The notes under the pieces: generated by a model | Database searches by the model: none | Told to the model about the DNA's origin: nothing | The model's input: the letters and a program-made list of their open reading frames with translations, nothing else | Part shown: one piece after another, positions 24,451 to 33,120 of the stretch | How the letters are laid out: every line of letters begins with the position of its first letter | Numbering within the stretch: the stretch's first letter is position 1 | Source: Saprospiraceae bacterium | Lineage (GTDB): Bacteria; Bacteroidota; Bacteroidia; Chitinophagales; Saprospiraceae | Direction of reading: 5' to 3' | Assembly (NCBI GenBank): GCA_022841505.1 | Contig: JALHRK010000023.1 | Span: 1 to 35,624 of the forward strand | DNA: 35,624 nucleotides | Translations under genes and position numbers: made by a program

Positions 24451-24970
24451 CCTGCGAGTACCCAATCTTCGATTTCACATTACTCATTTCCTGCTTCAGC
24501 CCACCCATTCGGATGGCCGTCACTGCGGCTTCCACACCTTTGTTGCCGTGTTTGCCGCCAGCCCGGTCGAGCGCCTGTTCTTCGTTGTTGGGGGTAAGTA
24601 ATCCAAAAATAAAAGGAATACCGGAGACAATACCGAGGTTAGTCAGCCCAACAGCCACGGCGTTGTTGATGTATTCGTTGTGTTTGGTTTCTCCTTCGAT
24701 GACGCAGCCCAGACAGATCACCGCATCAAGGGAATAACGGGACACTAAAAGCTTGGCGGCAGTCGGCAATTCAAAAGACCCCGGAACCTGCACCGTATGG
24801 ATATTAGCTTCTACCGCGCCATGTTTAATCAGGGTTTCAAAACAGCCTTCGTACAAAGCATGGGTGATGTGGGCATTCCATTCTGCCACCACAATGCCAA
24901 AACGCATACCCTCTGCGGAAGGCATGGTTGATTCATCATATTGAGAAAGATTTTTTAGCGCACTTGCCAT
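24446..24970 (-). CDS. ribH: 6,7-dimethyl-8-ribityllumazine synthase
   Basis: 174 residues. This enzyme makes the riboflavin precursor from ribityl-amino-uracil and dihydroxybutanone phosphate, in the cytosol as a large oligomer. Signatures are FGIVVAEWNAHITHALYEGC at the N-terminus, VPGSFELPTAAKLL, GCVIEGETKHNEYI (with the catalytic His), and GKHGNKGVEAAVTAIRM. The length is normal. The gene has repeat elements on both sides and no other rib genes nearby, so it is probably transcribed alone. The last dozen residues are unusual but end in the repeat border. Confidence 0.96.
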   Translation of the reverse strand: MASALKNLSQYDESTMPSAEGMRFGIVVAEWNAHITHALYEGCFETLIKHGAVEANIHTVQVPGSFELPTAAKLLVSRYSLDAVICLGCVIEGETKHNEYINNAVAVGLTNLGIVSGIPFIFGLLTPNNEEQALDRAGGKHGNKGVEAAVTAIRMGGLKQEMSNVKSKIGYSQG

Positions 24971-24975
24971 TTGAT

Positions 24976-25107
24976 AGATGTTAGATTTTAGATATTAGAT
25001 TTTAGACAGTAGACATTAAAAAAGAGGCAATTGTTTCATATGATGGAGAATACCTGTTTCATCCAACCATCCGCAATCTAAAATCTCTTATCTAAAATCT
25101 AACATCT
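24976..25107. repeat. TTAGATTTT-word inverted repeat
   Basis: Perfect 19-bp arms at 24976-24994 and 25089-25107 (left arm AGATGTTAGATTTTAGATA), with further TTAGATATTAGATTTTAGAC copies inside. It lies between ribH and the outer-membrane-like gene, both on the minus strand. Confidence 0.7.
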
Positions 25108-25114
25108 AAAAAAA

Positions 25115-25639
25115 TCAGTCCTTCTCCCAGAACTTCCATTTATTGCCTTTGCGGCGATTGGGTTTGTCAAATTTAAAAATGATGTAACGAAGTGAAACGC
25201 CGGTTTGAAAATAGACGCTTTTTACGCCGCCCACGAGGTTGATGGCCGGTTTGATGTCCCAGGAAAGGTTGAGCCGGAACAGGTTCAGTTCAATGCCCCC
25301 GATGAGGGTGACGCCGATCGGATTTTTGTAATCTTCTCCAAATTCAGGGTTATTGAGGTCATCCGTGCGCCATCCCATGTGCGGGCCTGCGCCAAAATAG
25401 GTATTGAATCGGCGGCCAATGAAAGGAAAATGTTGCTCCCCGAGCAAGGTCACCATCGCTTCCGAACGCTTGAATCCCGCCTGAACGATGCCTTCGATGG
25501 TCGTGTGTTCAGCAATCCGCTGTTGTATCGTGATGCCCCAGTCTGTTCCGAGCCGAACGCCAAAAGCCGTGTTGTACCGCTGCGCAAAAGCGCTGGTGGC
25601 CAAGGCTGCTAATGTGATGATGGTTGCTATTTTTTTCAT
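25115..25639 (-). CDS. Small outer-membrane beta-barrel-like protein
   Basis: 174 residues with a clear signal peptide (MKKIATIITLAALATSAFAQ) and alternating, aromatic-rich strands (YNTAFGVRLGTDWGITIQQ, TYFGAGPHMGWR, PIGVTLIGGIELNLFRLNLSWDIKPA, TGVSLRYIIFKF). This is consistent with an eight-stranded barrel of the outer membrane. The C-terminus is basic and Trp-rich (KGNKWKFWEKD) instead of ending in an aromatic residue, which is unusual for such barrels. No specific family is recognised. Confidence 0.7.
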   Translation of the reverse strand: MKKIATIITLAALATSAFAQRYNTAFGVRLGTDWGITIQQRIAEHTTIEGIVQAGFKRSEAMVTLLGEQHFPFIGRRFNTYFGAGPHMGWRTDDLNNPEFGEDYKNPIGVTLIGGIELNLFRLNLSWDIKPAINLVGGVKSVYFQTGVSLRYIIFKFDKPNRRKGNKWKFWEKD

Positions 25640-25724
25640 GTCATCCGAACGCCTGCGATGCTGGGTCTATTATGTGCCTGCGCTCAAAGTTAGCAAGGCA
25701 TTGCCAACTGTGTGTGAAAAAAAA

Positions 25725-25732
25725 TAACTTTA
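25725..25732 (+). promoter_or_regulatory. -7 box TAACTTTA with -33 TTG, M28 peptidase promoter
   Basis: TAACTTTA matches TAnnTTTG at seven of eight positions. A TTG at 25701-25703 lies 21 bases upstream, the usual Bacteroidota spacing. The ATG follows at 25772, leaving a leader of about 35 bases. Confidence 0.45.
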
Positions 25733-25771
25733 CAGCGATCTAGTTGTGTAAAACGCATAAATGAAACTGTT

Positions 25772-27352
25772 ATGAAAAAAACGATTCTTTCGATTGCCCT
25801 CCTTTCTTTGTGCTTTTTTGTTGTAAATGCACAGGACAAACCCGACGAAGCAATCAATAAAATCATCCGGAAACACGGGCTGGAACAAAGCAAGGTGATG
25901 GAAACCGCATTTTGGCTCACCGACGTCTATGGACCGCGCCTCACAGGCTCGCCGATGCTCGATAAAGCAACCGCCTGGGCCCAGGAACAACTAAAATCCT
26001 GGGGGTTGGATCAGGTTCATACCGAAGCCTGGGGTCCGTTTGGCCGGGGTTGGGAACTTAAGCATTTTGAAATGCACGCCGTAGCGCCTTCTTATTATCC
26101 AATCATGGCTTATCCGAAAGCCTGGTCGCCTTCCACCAAAGGATTGGTCACCGGTGAAGTCATTTATTTAGACGCAGACAGCCTGCCACAATTGGCTCAG
26201 TACAAAGGAAAACTGCGTGGCAAATTTGTGCTCACTGACACGAGTCGGGCCATCAAAGAATGGTTTGAAGCGCCTGCCGAACGTTTAAATCCGGAAGACC
26301 TGCTGAAAATGGCCAACGCGCCGGCGCCAACGCCCCGTACCATGCGCAATTTTGGCCGTGATGACAACGAATTCACCACCAAACTCCGCGAATTGCTTTA
26401 CGAAGAGAAGCCGCTTGCCCTGCTGGATAGAAGCTTTAAAGGCGACCTCGGTACCGTATTCGTCGCCGGAGCAAGGTCGAAAGAAGGCAGTGCGCGGGAT
26501 GAAGGCGCAGAAGTGCTGCCACAGGCTACCTTGTCCGTGGAGCACTACAACCGCATTTTCCGGTTGCTGAAAGCGGGCATTCCCGTGAAACTGAGCATGG
26601 ATCTTTCTGCCGCTTACACCAACCCGGATGGCATGGAACACAACATCATCGCAGAAATTCCGGGCACAGATTTGAAAGACGAAGTGGTCATGTTTGGCGC
26701 GCATTTGGATTCCTGGCAAAGCGCTACTGGGGCAACCGACAATGCTGCCGGCTCGGCGGTGATGATGGAAACCGCGCGCATTTTGATGGAAACGATCAAA
26801 GAAAGTGGCATTCGCCCCCGCCGCACCCTGCGGATTGCACTGTGGACTGGTGAAGAACAAGGGCTTTTAGGCTCCATTGCCTATGTCAACCAGCATTTTG
26901 CGGAAGTGAAAGGCCGCACGGTGCAGTCTTTGAAACCGGAACAATCGAAAATATCGGCTTATTATAATTTGGACAACGGCACCGGCAAAATCCGCGGCAT
27001 TTATCTCCAGGGCAACGAGCCCGCCAGGGCAGTTTTCCGCCCCTGGTTAGATGCGTTCAAAGATTTGGAAGCAACGACCATCACGGTTTCCAACACCGGT
27101 GGCACCGACCATCAGGCATTTGATTCCGCAGGCATTCCCGGCTTCCAGTTTATTCAGGATCCGGTAGCCTATTCCACCCGAACCCACCACTCCAATATGG
27201 ACAACTGGGATCACCTTGTTGCGGACGACCTGAAGCAGGCGGCCACGATTATGGCTTCTTTTGTGTGGCATACGTCGCAGCGCGATGAGTTGCTGCCGAG
27301 GAAAAAGCTGGATTTGGGAGAACCGAAGAAGGAAGCTGGTGGGGGGAATTAG
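25772..27352 (+). CDS. Secreted M28-family metallopeptidase
   Basis: 526 residues with a signal peptide (MKKTILSIALLSLCFFVVNAQ). After a prodomain-like N-terminal part with DVYGPRLTGSPML and a PA-like insert (about 125-285) comes the two-zinc catalytic domain: FGAHLDSW (His), GATDNAAGS (Asp), WTGEEQGLLG (Glu), YYNLDNG (Asp) and THHSNMDNWD (His). These are the expected M28 ligands. Family members are aminopeptidases or carboxypeptidases acting on peptides in the periplasm or outside. A probable promoter lies just upstream and a long hairpin follows, so it is a single-gene unit. Confidence 0.92.
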   Translation: MKKTILSIALLSLCFFVVNAQDKPDEAINKIIRKHGLEQSKVMETAFWLTDVYGPRLTGSPMLDKATAWAQEQLKSWGLDQVHTEAWGPFGRGWELKHFEMHAVAPSYYPIMAYPKAWSPSTKGLVTGEVIYLDADSLPQLAQYKGKLRGKFVLTDTSRAIKEWFEAPAERLNPEDLLKMANAPAPTPRTMRNFGRDDNEFTTKLRELLYEEKPLALLDRSFKGDLGTVFVAGARSKEGSARDEGAEVLPQATLSVEHYNRIFRLLKAGIPVKLSMDLSAAYTNPDGMEHNIIAEIPGTDLKDEVVMFGAHLDSWQSATGATDNAAGSAVMMETARILMETIKESGIRPRRTLRIALWTGEEQGLLGSIAYVNQHFAEVKGRTVQSLKPEQSKISAYYNLDNGTGKIRGIYLQGNEPARAVFRPWLDAFKDLEATTITVSNTGGTDHQAFDSAGIPGFQFIQDPVAYSTRTHHSNMDNWDHLVADDLKQAATIMASFVWHTSQRDELLPRKKLDLGEPKKEAGGGN

Positions 27353-27358
27353 GGCAAT

Positions 27359-27436
27359 AATTTGAAAATAAGTTGATTTGAAAATTTGAAGATTGGGAAA
27401 CATTTTCAAATTTTCAAATCAACTTATTTTCAAATT
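27359..27436. terminator. Perfect 32-bp inverted repeat, likely bidirectional terminator
   Basis: Arms 27359-27390 and 27405-27436 are perfect reverse complements over 32 bp with a 14-nt loop, made of TTTGAAAAT and AAGTTGATT words. It lies between the convergent M28 gene and LytTR regulator gene. It is the longest member of the TTTGAAAA-word group. The A/T-rich stem would end in U-rich RNA in both directions. Confidence 0.65.
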
Positions 27437-27444
27437 CCTTCCAA

Positions 27445-28197
27445 CTACTCCTCCCCTGTCAGCCACTTCTTGAACACCGGCGAGCGCTCCGTACTCACCA
27501 CCGTGTCCAGATCGCAGCGGGGAATGAGTTCCAATTTTACACGCGATTTGGAATAGGCGTACATCTCCTTGATGGCGTTGATGTTGACGATGAACTGGCG
27601 GTTGATGCGGAAAAAGGTCTGCGGATCAGCCATTTCTTCCACTTTTTCGAGCGAGATGTCCAATGGGTAGCGTTTGCCGTCTTTGGAGACCAAAAACGTA
27701 ATTTTGCTTTCCGTGTAGAAATAGGCAGCGTCCTGCAGGTCTACCACCCGGATGGTCTGGCCCAGCTTGATCAGGAAGCGCTTTGAAGCGATGTCTTTTT
27801 GCAGCAATTTGGTCAATTCTCTATAGTCGGTGCGCCATTCGCCCTGCCACTTGCGGTATTTTTCGATGGCGTGTTCCAGTTCCTGCCGCTTGATGGGTTT
27901 GAGCAGGTAGTCGAGCGCGTTCACCTGAAAAGCTTGCAGGGCGTATTGGTCGTAAGCGGTCGTAAAAATGACCGGCTTTTCGATTTTGATGTGGTTGAAA
28001 ATTTCAAAACTGGAGCCATCGGCTAAGTGGATGTCCAAAAAAATTAAATCGGGTAACCCGTGGTTGTTTAACCAGGTTAAGGTGGATTCGATGCTGTCCA
28101 ATTCTGCAACGATTTCCATCGAGGGGTCAATTTCCCGGATCAGCTTGTGCAGGCGGCGAGCGGCTGCTTCTTCATCTTCTATGATTAACACTTTCAT
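27445..28197 (-). CDS. LytTR-family response regulator
   Basis: 250 residues: a receiver domain with EDEE (7-10), phosphoacceptor Asp about 55 (LIFLDIHLADG), conserved Thr in FTTAYDQYALQAF and Lys in YLLKPIKRQEL, then a LytTR DNA-binding domain (about 145-245, IRVVDLQDAAYFYTESK, FFRINRQFIVNINAIKEM). It is the partner of the propeller kinase. The start lies 26 bp inside the kinase's 3' end, so the two are translationally coupled. The last residues are VFKKWLTGEE. Confidence 0.95.
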   Translation of the reverse strand: MKVLIIEDEEAAARRLHKLIREIDPSMEIVAELDSIESTLTWLNNHGLPDLIFLDIHLADGSSFEIFNHIKIEKPVIFTTAYDQYALQAFQVNALDYLLKPIKRQELEHAIEKYRKWQGEWRTDYRELTKLLQKDIASKRFLIKLGQTIRVVDLQDAAYFYTESKITFLVSKDGKRYPLDISLEKVEEMADPQTFFRINRQFIVNINAIKEMYAYSKSRVKLELIPRCDLDTVVSTERSPVFKKWLTGEE

Positions 28198-31102
28198 CTT
28201 TCTCGTTTTTTATCAGCGGAATGCGCACCCGAAAGGCATCTGCTGTTTCCTCAATAATAATTTTACTGTCGGTGAGTAATTCATAGCGCCGGGCAATGCT
28301 CTGCAGGCCGAAGCCGGTTGATTTTTCTGCGGTCATTTTGCGTTGCAGGTTATTGGTAACCACCAGGTAGCGGCCATCCGGACTGACAGAAATGGCCACT
28401 TCCAGTTTTTTACCTTTGCTGATGACATTGTGTTTTACGGCGTTTTCAACCAGCATTTGCAGGGTCAGCGGCGGCAATAAGATCGAAAGTTTTGAGCCTG
28501 AATCACATTCAATATGGAGGTTAAAATTATCGCCGTAGCGTTTCTTTAGCAAAAAGACATAGTTCCGCACCAATTCCAGTTCCTCCTCCAACGGGATGAC
28601 TTCTTTTTCGCGGTATTGCAGGATGCTGCGATAATAATCCGACAGGGTTTCGACGTATTCTACCGCCAATCCCGGGTTTTCTTCAATGATGGTGATCAGA
28701 GTGTTGAAACTATTGAACAAAAAGTGCGGATTGATCTGGCTTTTCAGCGCTTCATACTGGCTTTCAATTTTCTCTTTTTTCAACAATGCCGCTTGTTGCA
28801 AACGCTTATCGCGCACTTGGAGAAAATAACGGGCAACGACTGAGCCTGTGATGATTACCAGCAAAATAAACCACCAGCGCATCCAGAAAGGCGGCAGGAT
28901 GGTGAATGCGTACCGAACCACAGGCTCGTCATCAAAAGCGGCATTTTCAGAAGAAGCCACCAGAAACGTGTAGTCTCCGGGCGGCAGATTGGGAAAAACG
29001 GCCCGAAGGTCGGCAGATTCAATCCAATCCATGTTATGCCCCTCCAGCTTGTAGCGGTAACGAACCGCCTCGGGATCGGTGTACCACAAGCCCGTATATT
29101 CAAAAATCAGGTTGTTTTGATCGTGTGAAAACCGGGGTGCTGCATCAAAATCTACCGGTTCTAAAAAAATGGAAACGTTTTTCAGCAGCGTGCGGGGGTG
29201 TATGGCAAGCGTATCATCAAGCGCGCAATACTTGATGATTTGATTGCCAAAGCCCATCCAGATATTGTGTTCTGCATCGGCGCAAAAAGCATTCAGGTTG
29301 GGTTCTGTTTTGGCAATCCCCACTTCATCGTCGTAATAGATCAGGTGTTTGGTCACCGGATCCAAAATGTCTATCCCGGCATTGTGGGTCAAGATCAAAT
29401 CGCCCCGTTGATTGGCCGCCAATCCCATAATAATCATTTTCCGCAGGCCTTCTTTCACACTCAGGCGCGTAAAGTTTTTTCCGTCGAACTCAAAAATACC
29501 CTCTTTGTCTGTACTCATCCAGATATGGCCGCGGTCGTCTTCTGCAATTGAGTACACCGAGCCCAGCCGGATGTCCCCTGCGTGGGTAAAGTTGGTAATT
29601 TTGCCCTTTTCCAAAACGCTGATGCCTTTGCCGTCGGAGCCAAACCAGGTACGTCCTTTGCTGTCTACAAAAGATTTATAGATGAAATTGGACCCCAGGC
29701 CACTTTCATTATTGAGGTTTTGAAAAGTGATCTTCCCCCCTTCGAATGGATTACCTTCCAAAGTCAGGGCCGTTACCCCGCCAAAAGTTGCCAGCCAGAG
29801 CCGGTTTCCAAGGCCCGAAATAGAGATCACGCTATTGGTGGTCAAGCCTCCTTTTTCGTTGATGTGCCGAATCTTGTGACTTACCGGGTTATAACAATAA
29901 GCGCCTTCGTCATAAGTACCAATCCAGATATTGTGGTAAGGGTCTTCGTACAGCGAAACGACGTTGGCATTTTCCGGCAAGGACGACACCCGAATAAACG
30001 CTGCAAGTTCACTGTTTTCAAGTACATAAAGCCCGTTTCCCGTTCCGGCCCATAACCGCTTTTTATGATCCGTAAGCAAGGCCTGAATATTGTCGAAAGA
30101 TACGGTCAGGTATTCGAACCTGCGATTGGCAGAACACACGCCCTCTATATTATTGACCACCCACAAGTTGCCTTCAATGTCGCGGTGCAGGTCGTAAATT
30201 TTAGCTTTCCGAAGCTTTTTCCCGTTGTCCGAAATTTTCTCCAACCGCTTGTCGGCAAAGGCGTAGCGCCACAGGCCATTTCCTTCAGTGGCAATCCACA
30301 GGTCGCGGTTTTCAAAAAGCGTCATGGCATTAATCACCCCAATATCCCAATCCGGCGCGGGATAAGAAAAGGTTTGTTTTTGGGTATTGTAGTAACAAAA
30401 ACCATTGTCGTTCATGCCAATCCAGCAGTTGCCGGCCGCATCATGGACAATTTCCCGAACAATTTCATCGGGTAGTCCGTTGGCTTTAGAAAGATGCTCC
30501 ACTTGTTTTTTACCCTGGTTCAGGGTACAAATGCTGATGCCGTTGTCGGTTCCCACCCACATCCGGCCTTGTTTATCCGGCGACAGCACATAAATATCAT
30601 TGCTGGCCAAACCATCATCGGTGTCAATATTGTACAGATGGTTGTTGTCGTGGTAATAAATCCCTTCTCCGTAAGTGGCAATCCACAACACCCCGTTGCG
30701 GTCTTCGGCAATGCCTTTGATCGGACTGGCCGGTTGGCCTTCTTCCAGTTCCCAGCGCTGTAATCGCCGGTAATTGTTTAAAAAAAAGATAGAACCGTCT
30801 TCGTATCCAACCCAAAGCCGGAATTTGCTGTCGTAAAAAATGGCCGTTACCTGCTGGTTGTTAACGGGTAAATCTGGCGCTTTGAATACGGTAAATTCGA
30901 TGCCATCGTATTGCAAAAGCCCCCGATTGGATCCAAACCACAAAAAGCCGTCCGATGATTCATAGACCAGCGTTACTTTTGCGTTTTCCAAAGCCTCTCC
31001 GAGCAGGTGCCGACGAAAAAACGGTTCCTGCGACCAGCCTGTTTGCTGCACAGTCGAAAGAAGCGCAATTAGCGGAACCAAAATGTAAAGGCGAAGCTTC
31101 AT
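28172..31102 (-). CDS. Two-component sensor: regulator propeller, Y_Y_Y domain and LytS-type histidine kinase
   Basis: 976 residues: a signal peptide (about 1-25), then about fourteen regulator-propeller blades (each like GFLWFGSNRGLLQYDGIEF or MWVGTDNGISI, about 40-660), a Y_Y_Y domain (about 665-730, ending LPPGDYTFLVASSE), one membrane helix (about 740-762), a short coiled coil, and a His_kinase (LytS/YehU) domain with QINPHFLFNSFNTL (His about 793) and the HATPase box LLPPLTLQMLVENAVKHN, with TGFGLQSIARRYELL. In Bacteroidota such sensors respond to ligands in the periplasm; unlike hybrid polysaccharide sensors it has no fused receiver. It is co-transcribed with YceI upstream (7 nt) and the LytTR gene downstream. 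Confidence 0.93.
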   Translation of the reverse strand: MKLRLYILVPLIALLSTVQQTGWSQEPFFRRHLLGEALENAKVTLVYESSDGFLWFGSNRGLLQYDGIEFTVFKAPDLPVNNQQVTAIFYDSKFRLWVGYEDGSIFFLNNYRRLQRWELEEGQPASPIKGIAEDRNGVLWIATYGEGIYYHDNNHLYNIDTDDGLASNDIYVLSPDKQGRMWVGTDNGISICTLNQGKKQVEHLSKANGLPDEIVREIVHDAAGNCWIGMNDNGFCYYNTQKQTFSYPAPDWDIGVINAMTLFENRDLWIATEGNGLWRYAFADKRLEKISDNGKKLRKAKIYDLHRDIEGNLWVVNNIEGVCSANRRFEYLTVSFDNIQALLTDHKKRLWAGTGNGLYVLENSELAAFIRVSSLPENANVVSLYEDPYHNIWIGTYDEGAYCYNPVSHKIRHINEKGGLTTNSVISISGLGNRLWLATFGGVTALTLEGNPFEGGKITFQNLNNESGLGSNFIYKSFVDSKGRTWFGSDGKGISVLEKGKITNFTHAGDIRLGSVYSIAEDDRGHIWMSTDKEGIFEFDGKNFTRLSVKEGLRKMIIMGLAANQRGDLILTHNAGIDILDPVTKHLIYYDDEVGIAKTEPNLNAFCADAEHNIWMGFGNQIIKYCALDDTLAIHPRTLLKNVSIFLEPVDFDAAPRFSHDQNNLIFEYTGLWYTDPEAVRYRYKLEGHNMDWIESADLRAVFPNLPPGDYTFLVASSENAAFDDEPVVRYAFTILPPFWMRWWFILLVIITGSVVARYFLQVRDKRLQQAALLKKEKIESQYEALKSQINPHFLFNSFNTLITIIEENPGLAVEYVETLSDYYRSILQYREKEVIPLEEELELVRNYVFLLKKRYGDNFNLHIECDSGSKLSILLPPLTLQMLVENAVKHNVISKGKKLEVAISVSPDGRYLVVTNNLQRKMTAEKSTGFGLQSIARRYELLTDSKIIIEETADAFRVRIPLIKNEKDESVNHRR

Positions 31103-31109
31103 TGGATGC

Positions 31110-31652
31110 TCAGGCTTTGATCAATGTTGCGGATATTTTCACCTCAATCTCTTCTGCAATCTTCTGAAAAACAATCCTGGGTATATCAATATCGTGTTCT
31201 TTCAGCAAGACCGTAAATTTAGAGGCGATGTAAATTTTTCCACCGCTCACTTTAACCGTACTTTTAATAATGCGCTCCTGTTCAACGCCATGGATGGCTA
31301 ATTTCCCTTTAGCGCGCACGGTGTATTCGCCATCTTTTGAAAAATCGGTTTGCTCAATGATTTTGCCGGAAAAGGTACCGCTGGGAAATTTGTTGCTTTC
31401 TAAATAATTCTCGTTAAAGTGCTCGCGTTGTAAAGCGCTGTTGAACCCCTGAAAGGAATTCATCGGGATGCTGAATGCGAACGTCCGGTTTTCTACATCA
31501 ATAATGCCTTTAATTTCTGGCGATTCCGCTTCGATGAACTCCAGCGGGGCATCCGATTTGAAATAAACTGTACCTTCCGATATTTTGTAACGGGGCTGAG
31601 CGAACCCCGAAAGCTGAAGGCTGCAAAAAATGACGATAATCAAAAAACGCAT
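31110..31652 (-). CDS. Secreted YceI-family lipid-binding protein
   Basis: 180 residues from the ATG at 31652, which gives the signal peptide MRFLIIVIFCSLQLSGFAQ. An ATG 60 bases upstream would destroy it. YceI marks are YKISEGTVYFKSDAPLEFIE-like strand order, then NRTFAFSIPMNSFQGFNSAL, HFNENYLESNKFPSGTFSGK, ARGKLAIHGVEQERII and a C-terminal DIPRIVFQKIAEEIEVKI. The fold is a lipocalin-like barrel that binds isoprenoid or other lipid ligands. It is the first gene of a transcript with the propeller kinase 7 nt downstream, which suggests the kinase may sense something this protein carries (inference). Confidence 0.9.
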   Translation of the reverse strand: MRFLIIVIFCSLQLSGFAQPRYKISEGTVYFKSDAPLEFIEAESPEIKGIIDVENRTFAFSIPMNSFQGFNSALQREHFNENYLESNKFPSGTFSGKIIEQTDFSKDGEYTVRAKGKLAIHGVEQERIIKSTVKVSGGKIYIASKFTVLLKEHDIDIPRIVFQKIAEEIEVKISATLIKA

Positions 31653-31815
31653 GATGGTTGAGGTTGTATTTACAGAATAGTGTACACGCTCCATAAACAA
31701 CGCATGCAACAAGATTACGGTGAAAACCGGAGGAAAGAGAAAGAAAAGCCGTTGAGCGGGAAAAATAGTGTGCTGAAACGGGATTTTTCACTTTGCTTTG
31801 CACAAAATTTACAGG

Positions 31816-32790
31816 ATGTCGCACCGGTCGCTACAATTGATTACGCTTTGCATTGGCACTTTGCTGATGGCCATTAAGTTTGCGGCCTGGTGGCTGACGA
31901 ATTCCAACGCCATTCTTTCGGATGCCTCGGAAAGCATCATCAATATTGCCGCCGGGGTATTTGCGTTTTACAGCCTGGGGCTGGCTGCAAAGCCCCGGGA
32001 CAGCAACCACCCCTACGGTCACGGCAAAATTGAATTCCTCTCTGCCGGATTCGAGGGCGGGTTAATTTTTCTTGCAGGCATTGGCATCGTCATCAAAGCC
32101 GGCTACAACCTGCTTTATCCCCAAAATATCCAGCACTTGGACCTGGGGCTTTACCTGACCGTGTTCAGTGGCGTGATTAATTATGTAATGGGGCATTTGC
32201 TGGAACGCCGGGGCCGTTTAGCCAGCTCGCTAACGCTTATCGCCAGCGGTAAGCACCTCAAATCGGATGCCTGGTCTTCGTTGGGATTGGTGGTCGGCTT
32301 ACTGATTGTGGCGTTTACCAATATTCCTGTTTTAGACAGTGTGGTTGCGGCAATTTTCGGTTTGGTCATTCTGTACACAGGCTTTTCACTGATGCGAAAA
32401 TCAGTTGCCGGTATTATGGACGAAGCAGATTATCAACTCATTGCACAATTGGTGCAGGTGTTGGATCAACACCGCCGCCCCACCTGGATAGACGTCCATA
32501 ACTTCCGGGTCATCAAATACGGCGCCACCCTGCATATTGATTGCCACATCACCGTGCCCTGGTATTTCAGCACCCGGGATTCGCACGCTGAAGTCAAAGC
32601 GTTTGAAAACCTCGTGGTAGAGAAAAATGAATTGCCGGTTGAGTTATTCGTTCATGTTGATCCCTGTGAACCGGACGCTTCATGCCGCATCTGCAAAAAA
32701 ACAGATTGTGCCGTCAGAGGGGCGCCTTTTTCGGACCATATTGCCTGGACGCTGGATAATATTATGGCCGATAAGCCGCATAGTTCGTAG
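31816..32790 (+). CDS. Cation diffusion facilitator family transporter
   Basis: 324 residues from the ATG at 31816 (with AGG a few bases ahead); a TTG at 31798 is rejected. Six membrane helices, with SDASESIINIAAG in helix 2, HPYGHGKIEFLSAGFEG after it, and the site-A pair H-L-K-S-D in helix 5 (HLKSDAWSSLGLVVG). In YiiP-type zinc exporters helix 2 has D-x3-D; here the aligned residues are Glu and Asn, so metal choice may differ. The C-terminal domain ends with a Cys-rich module, HVDPCEPDASCRICKKTDC, which may bind metal. It exports a divalent cation across the inner membrane by proton exchange. The stop codon lies within a GTAGGGGCGCCCCTAC palindrome. Confidence 0.92.
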   Translation: MSHRSLQLITLCIGTLLMAIKFAAWWLTNSNAILSDASESIINIAAGVFAFYSLGLAAKPRDSNHPYGHGKIEFLSAGFEGGLIFLAGIGIVIKAGYNLLYPQNIQHLDLGLYLTVFSGVINYVMGHLLERRGRLASSLTLIASGKHLKSDAWSSLGLVVGLLIVAFTNIPVLDSVVAAIFGLVILYTGFSLMRKSVAGIMDEADYQLIAQLVQVLDQHRRPTWIDVHNFRVIKYGATLHIDCHITVPWYFSTRDSHAEVKAFENLVVEKNELPVELFVHVDPCEPDASCRICKKTDCAVRGAPFSDHIAWTLDNIMADKPHSS

Positions 32791-32802
32791 GGGCGCCCCT
32801 AC
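32787..32802. terminator. Perfect palindrome GTAGGGGCGCCCCTAC at the CDF stop
   Basis: A 16-bp perfect palindrome that includes the TAG stop codon. It lacks a T tract, so termination is only a possibility; similar GTAGGGGC palindromes are common intergenic repeats. Confidence 0.5.
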
Positions 32803-32990
32803 CTTGATTGCTGTGGACACGCCGGCGGTACAATAGGATGTGTGGACACCTTTCGCGGTCGCCCGGAATGAAAAGCCATCAACGACAGATTGATAAAAAA
32901 TAGCCGTTTTCCAGTCGAATACTCAATAATCAAGGGCTTGATTTCCCCCTTTTTCTTAACACGTCACTTATTTGATGACAATGCGAAAAT

Positions 32991-33089
32991 TTTTCCACAT
33001 TAAGTTATCCACAATGTGGAAAACAAAACCAACAAATTAAAGCATTGATTATCAATTTAAAAAACAGGTTATCCACATTTTGTGGAAAA
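32991..33089 (+). promoter_or_regulatory. Cluster of five DnaA-box-like 9-mers upstream of nrdB
   Basis: Plus-strand TTTTCCACA at 32991-32999 and TTATCCACA at 33005-33013 and 33069-33077; minus-strand copies read TGTGGAAAA at 33015-33023 and 33081-33089. Two are perfect TTATCCACA DnaA boxes. Boxes 2/3 and 4/5 form inverted pairs with 1- and 3-nt gaps. The last pair overlaps a possible -33 TTTG (33079-33082). This suggests DnaA- or other palindrome-binding control of the ribonucleotide reductase genes. The rest of the 32803-33120 stretch is A/T-rich with no gene. Confidence 0.6.
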
Positions 33090-33106
33090 GTAAGTCTGCA
33101 AAAACT

Positions 33107-33114
33107 TATCTTTC
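33107..33114 (+). promoter_or_regulatory. Possible nrdB promoter, -7 box TATCTTTC
   Basis: TATCTTTC matches TAnnTTTG at seven of eight positions, with TTTG at 33079-33082 about 24 bases upstream. The transcript would begin near 33121 and carry a leader of about 200 nt. Confidence 0.4.
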
Positions 33115-33120
33115 TGCCCT

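Noticed and set aside
32991-33089. Chromosomal origin of replication (oriC) from the DnaA-box cluster
   Set aside because: No dnaA, dnaN, gyrB, rpmH or mnmG-type neighbours are visible, and the cluster lies directly upstream of nrdB, where regulatory DnaA boxes are expected. It cannot be fully excluded.
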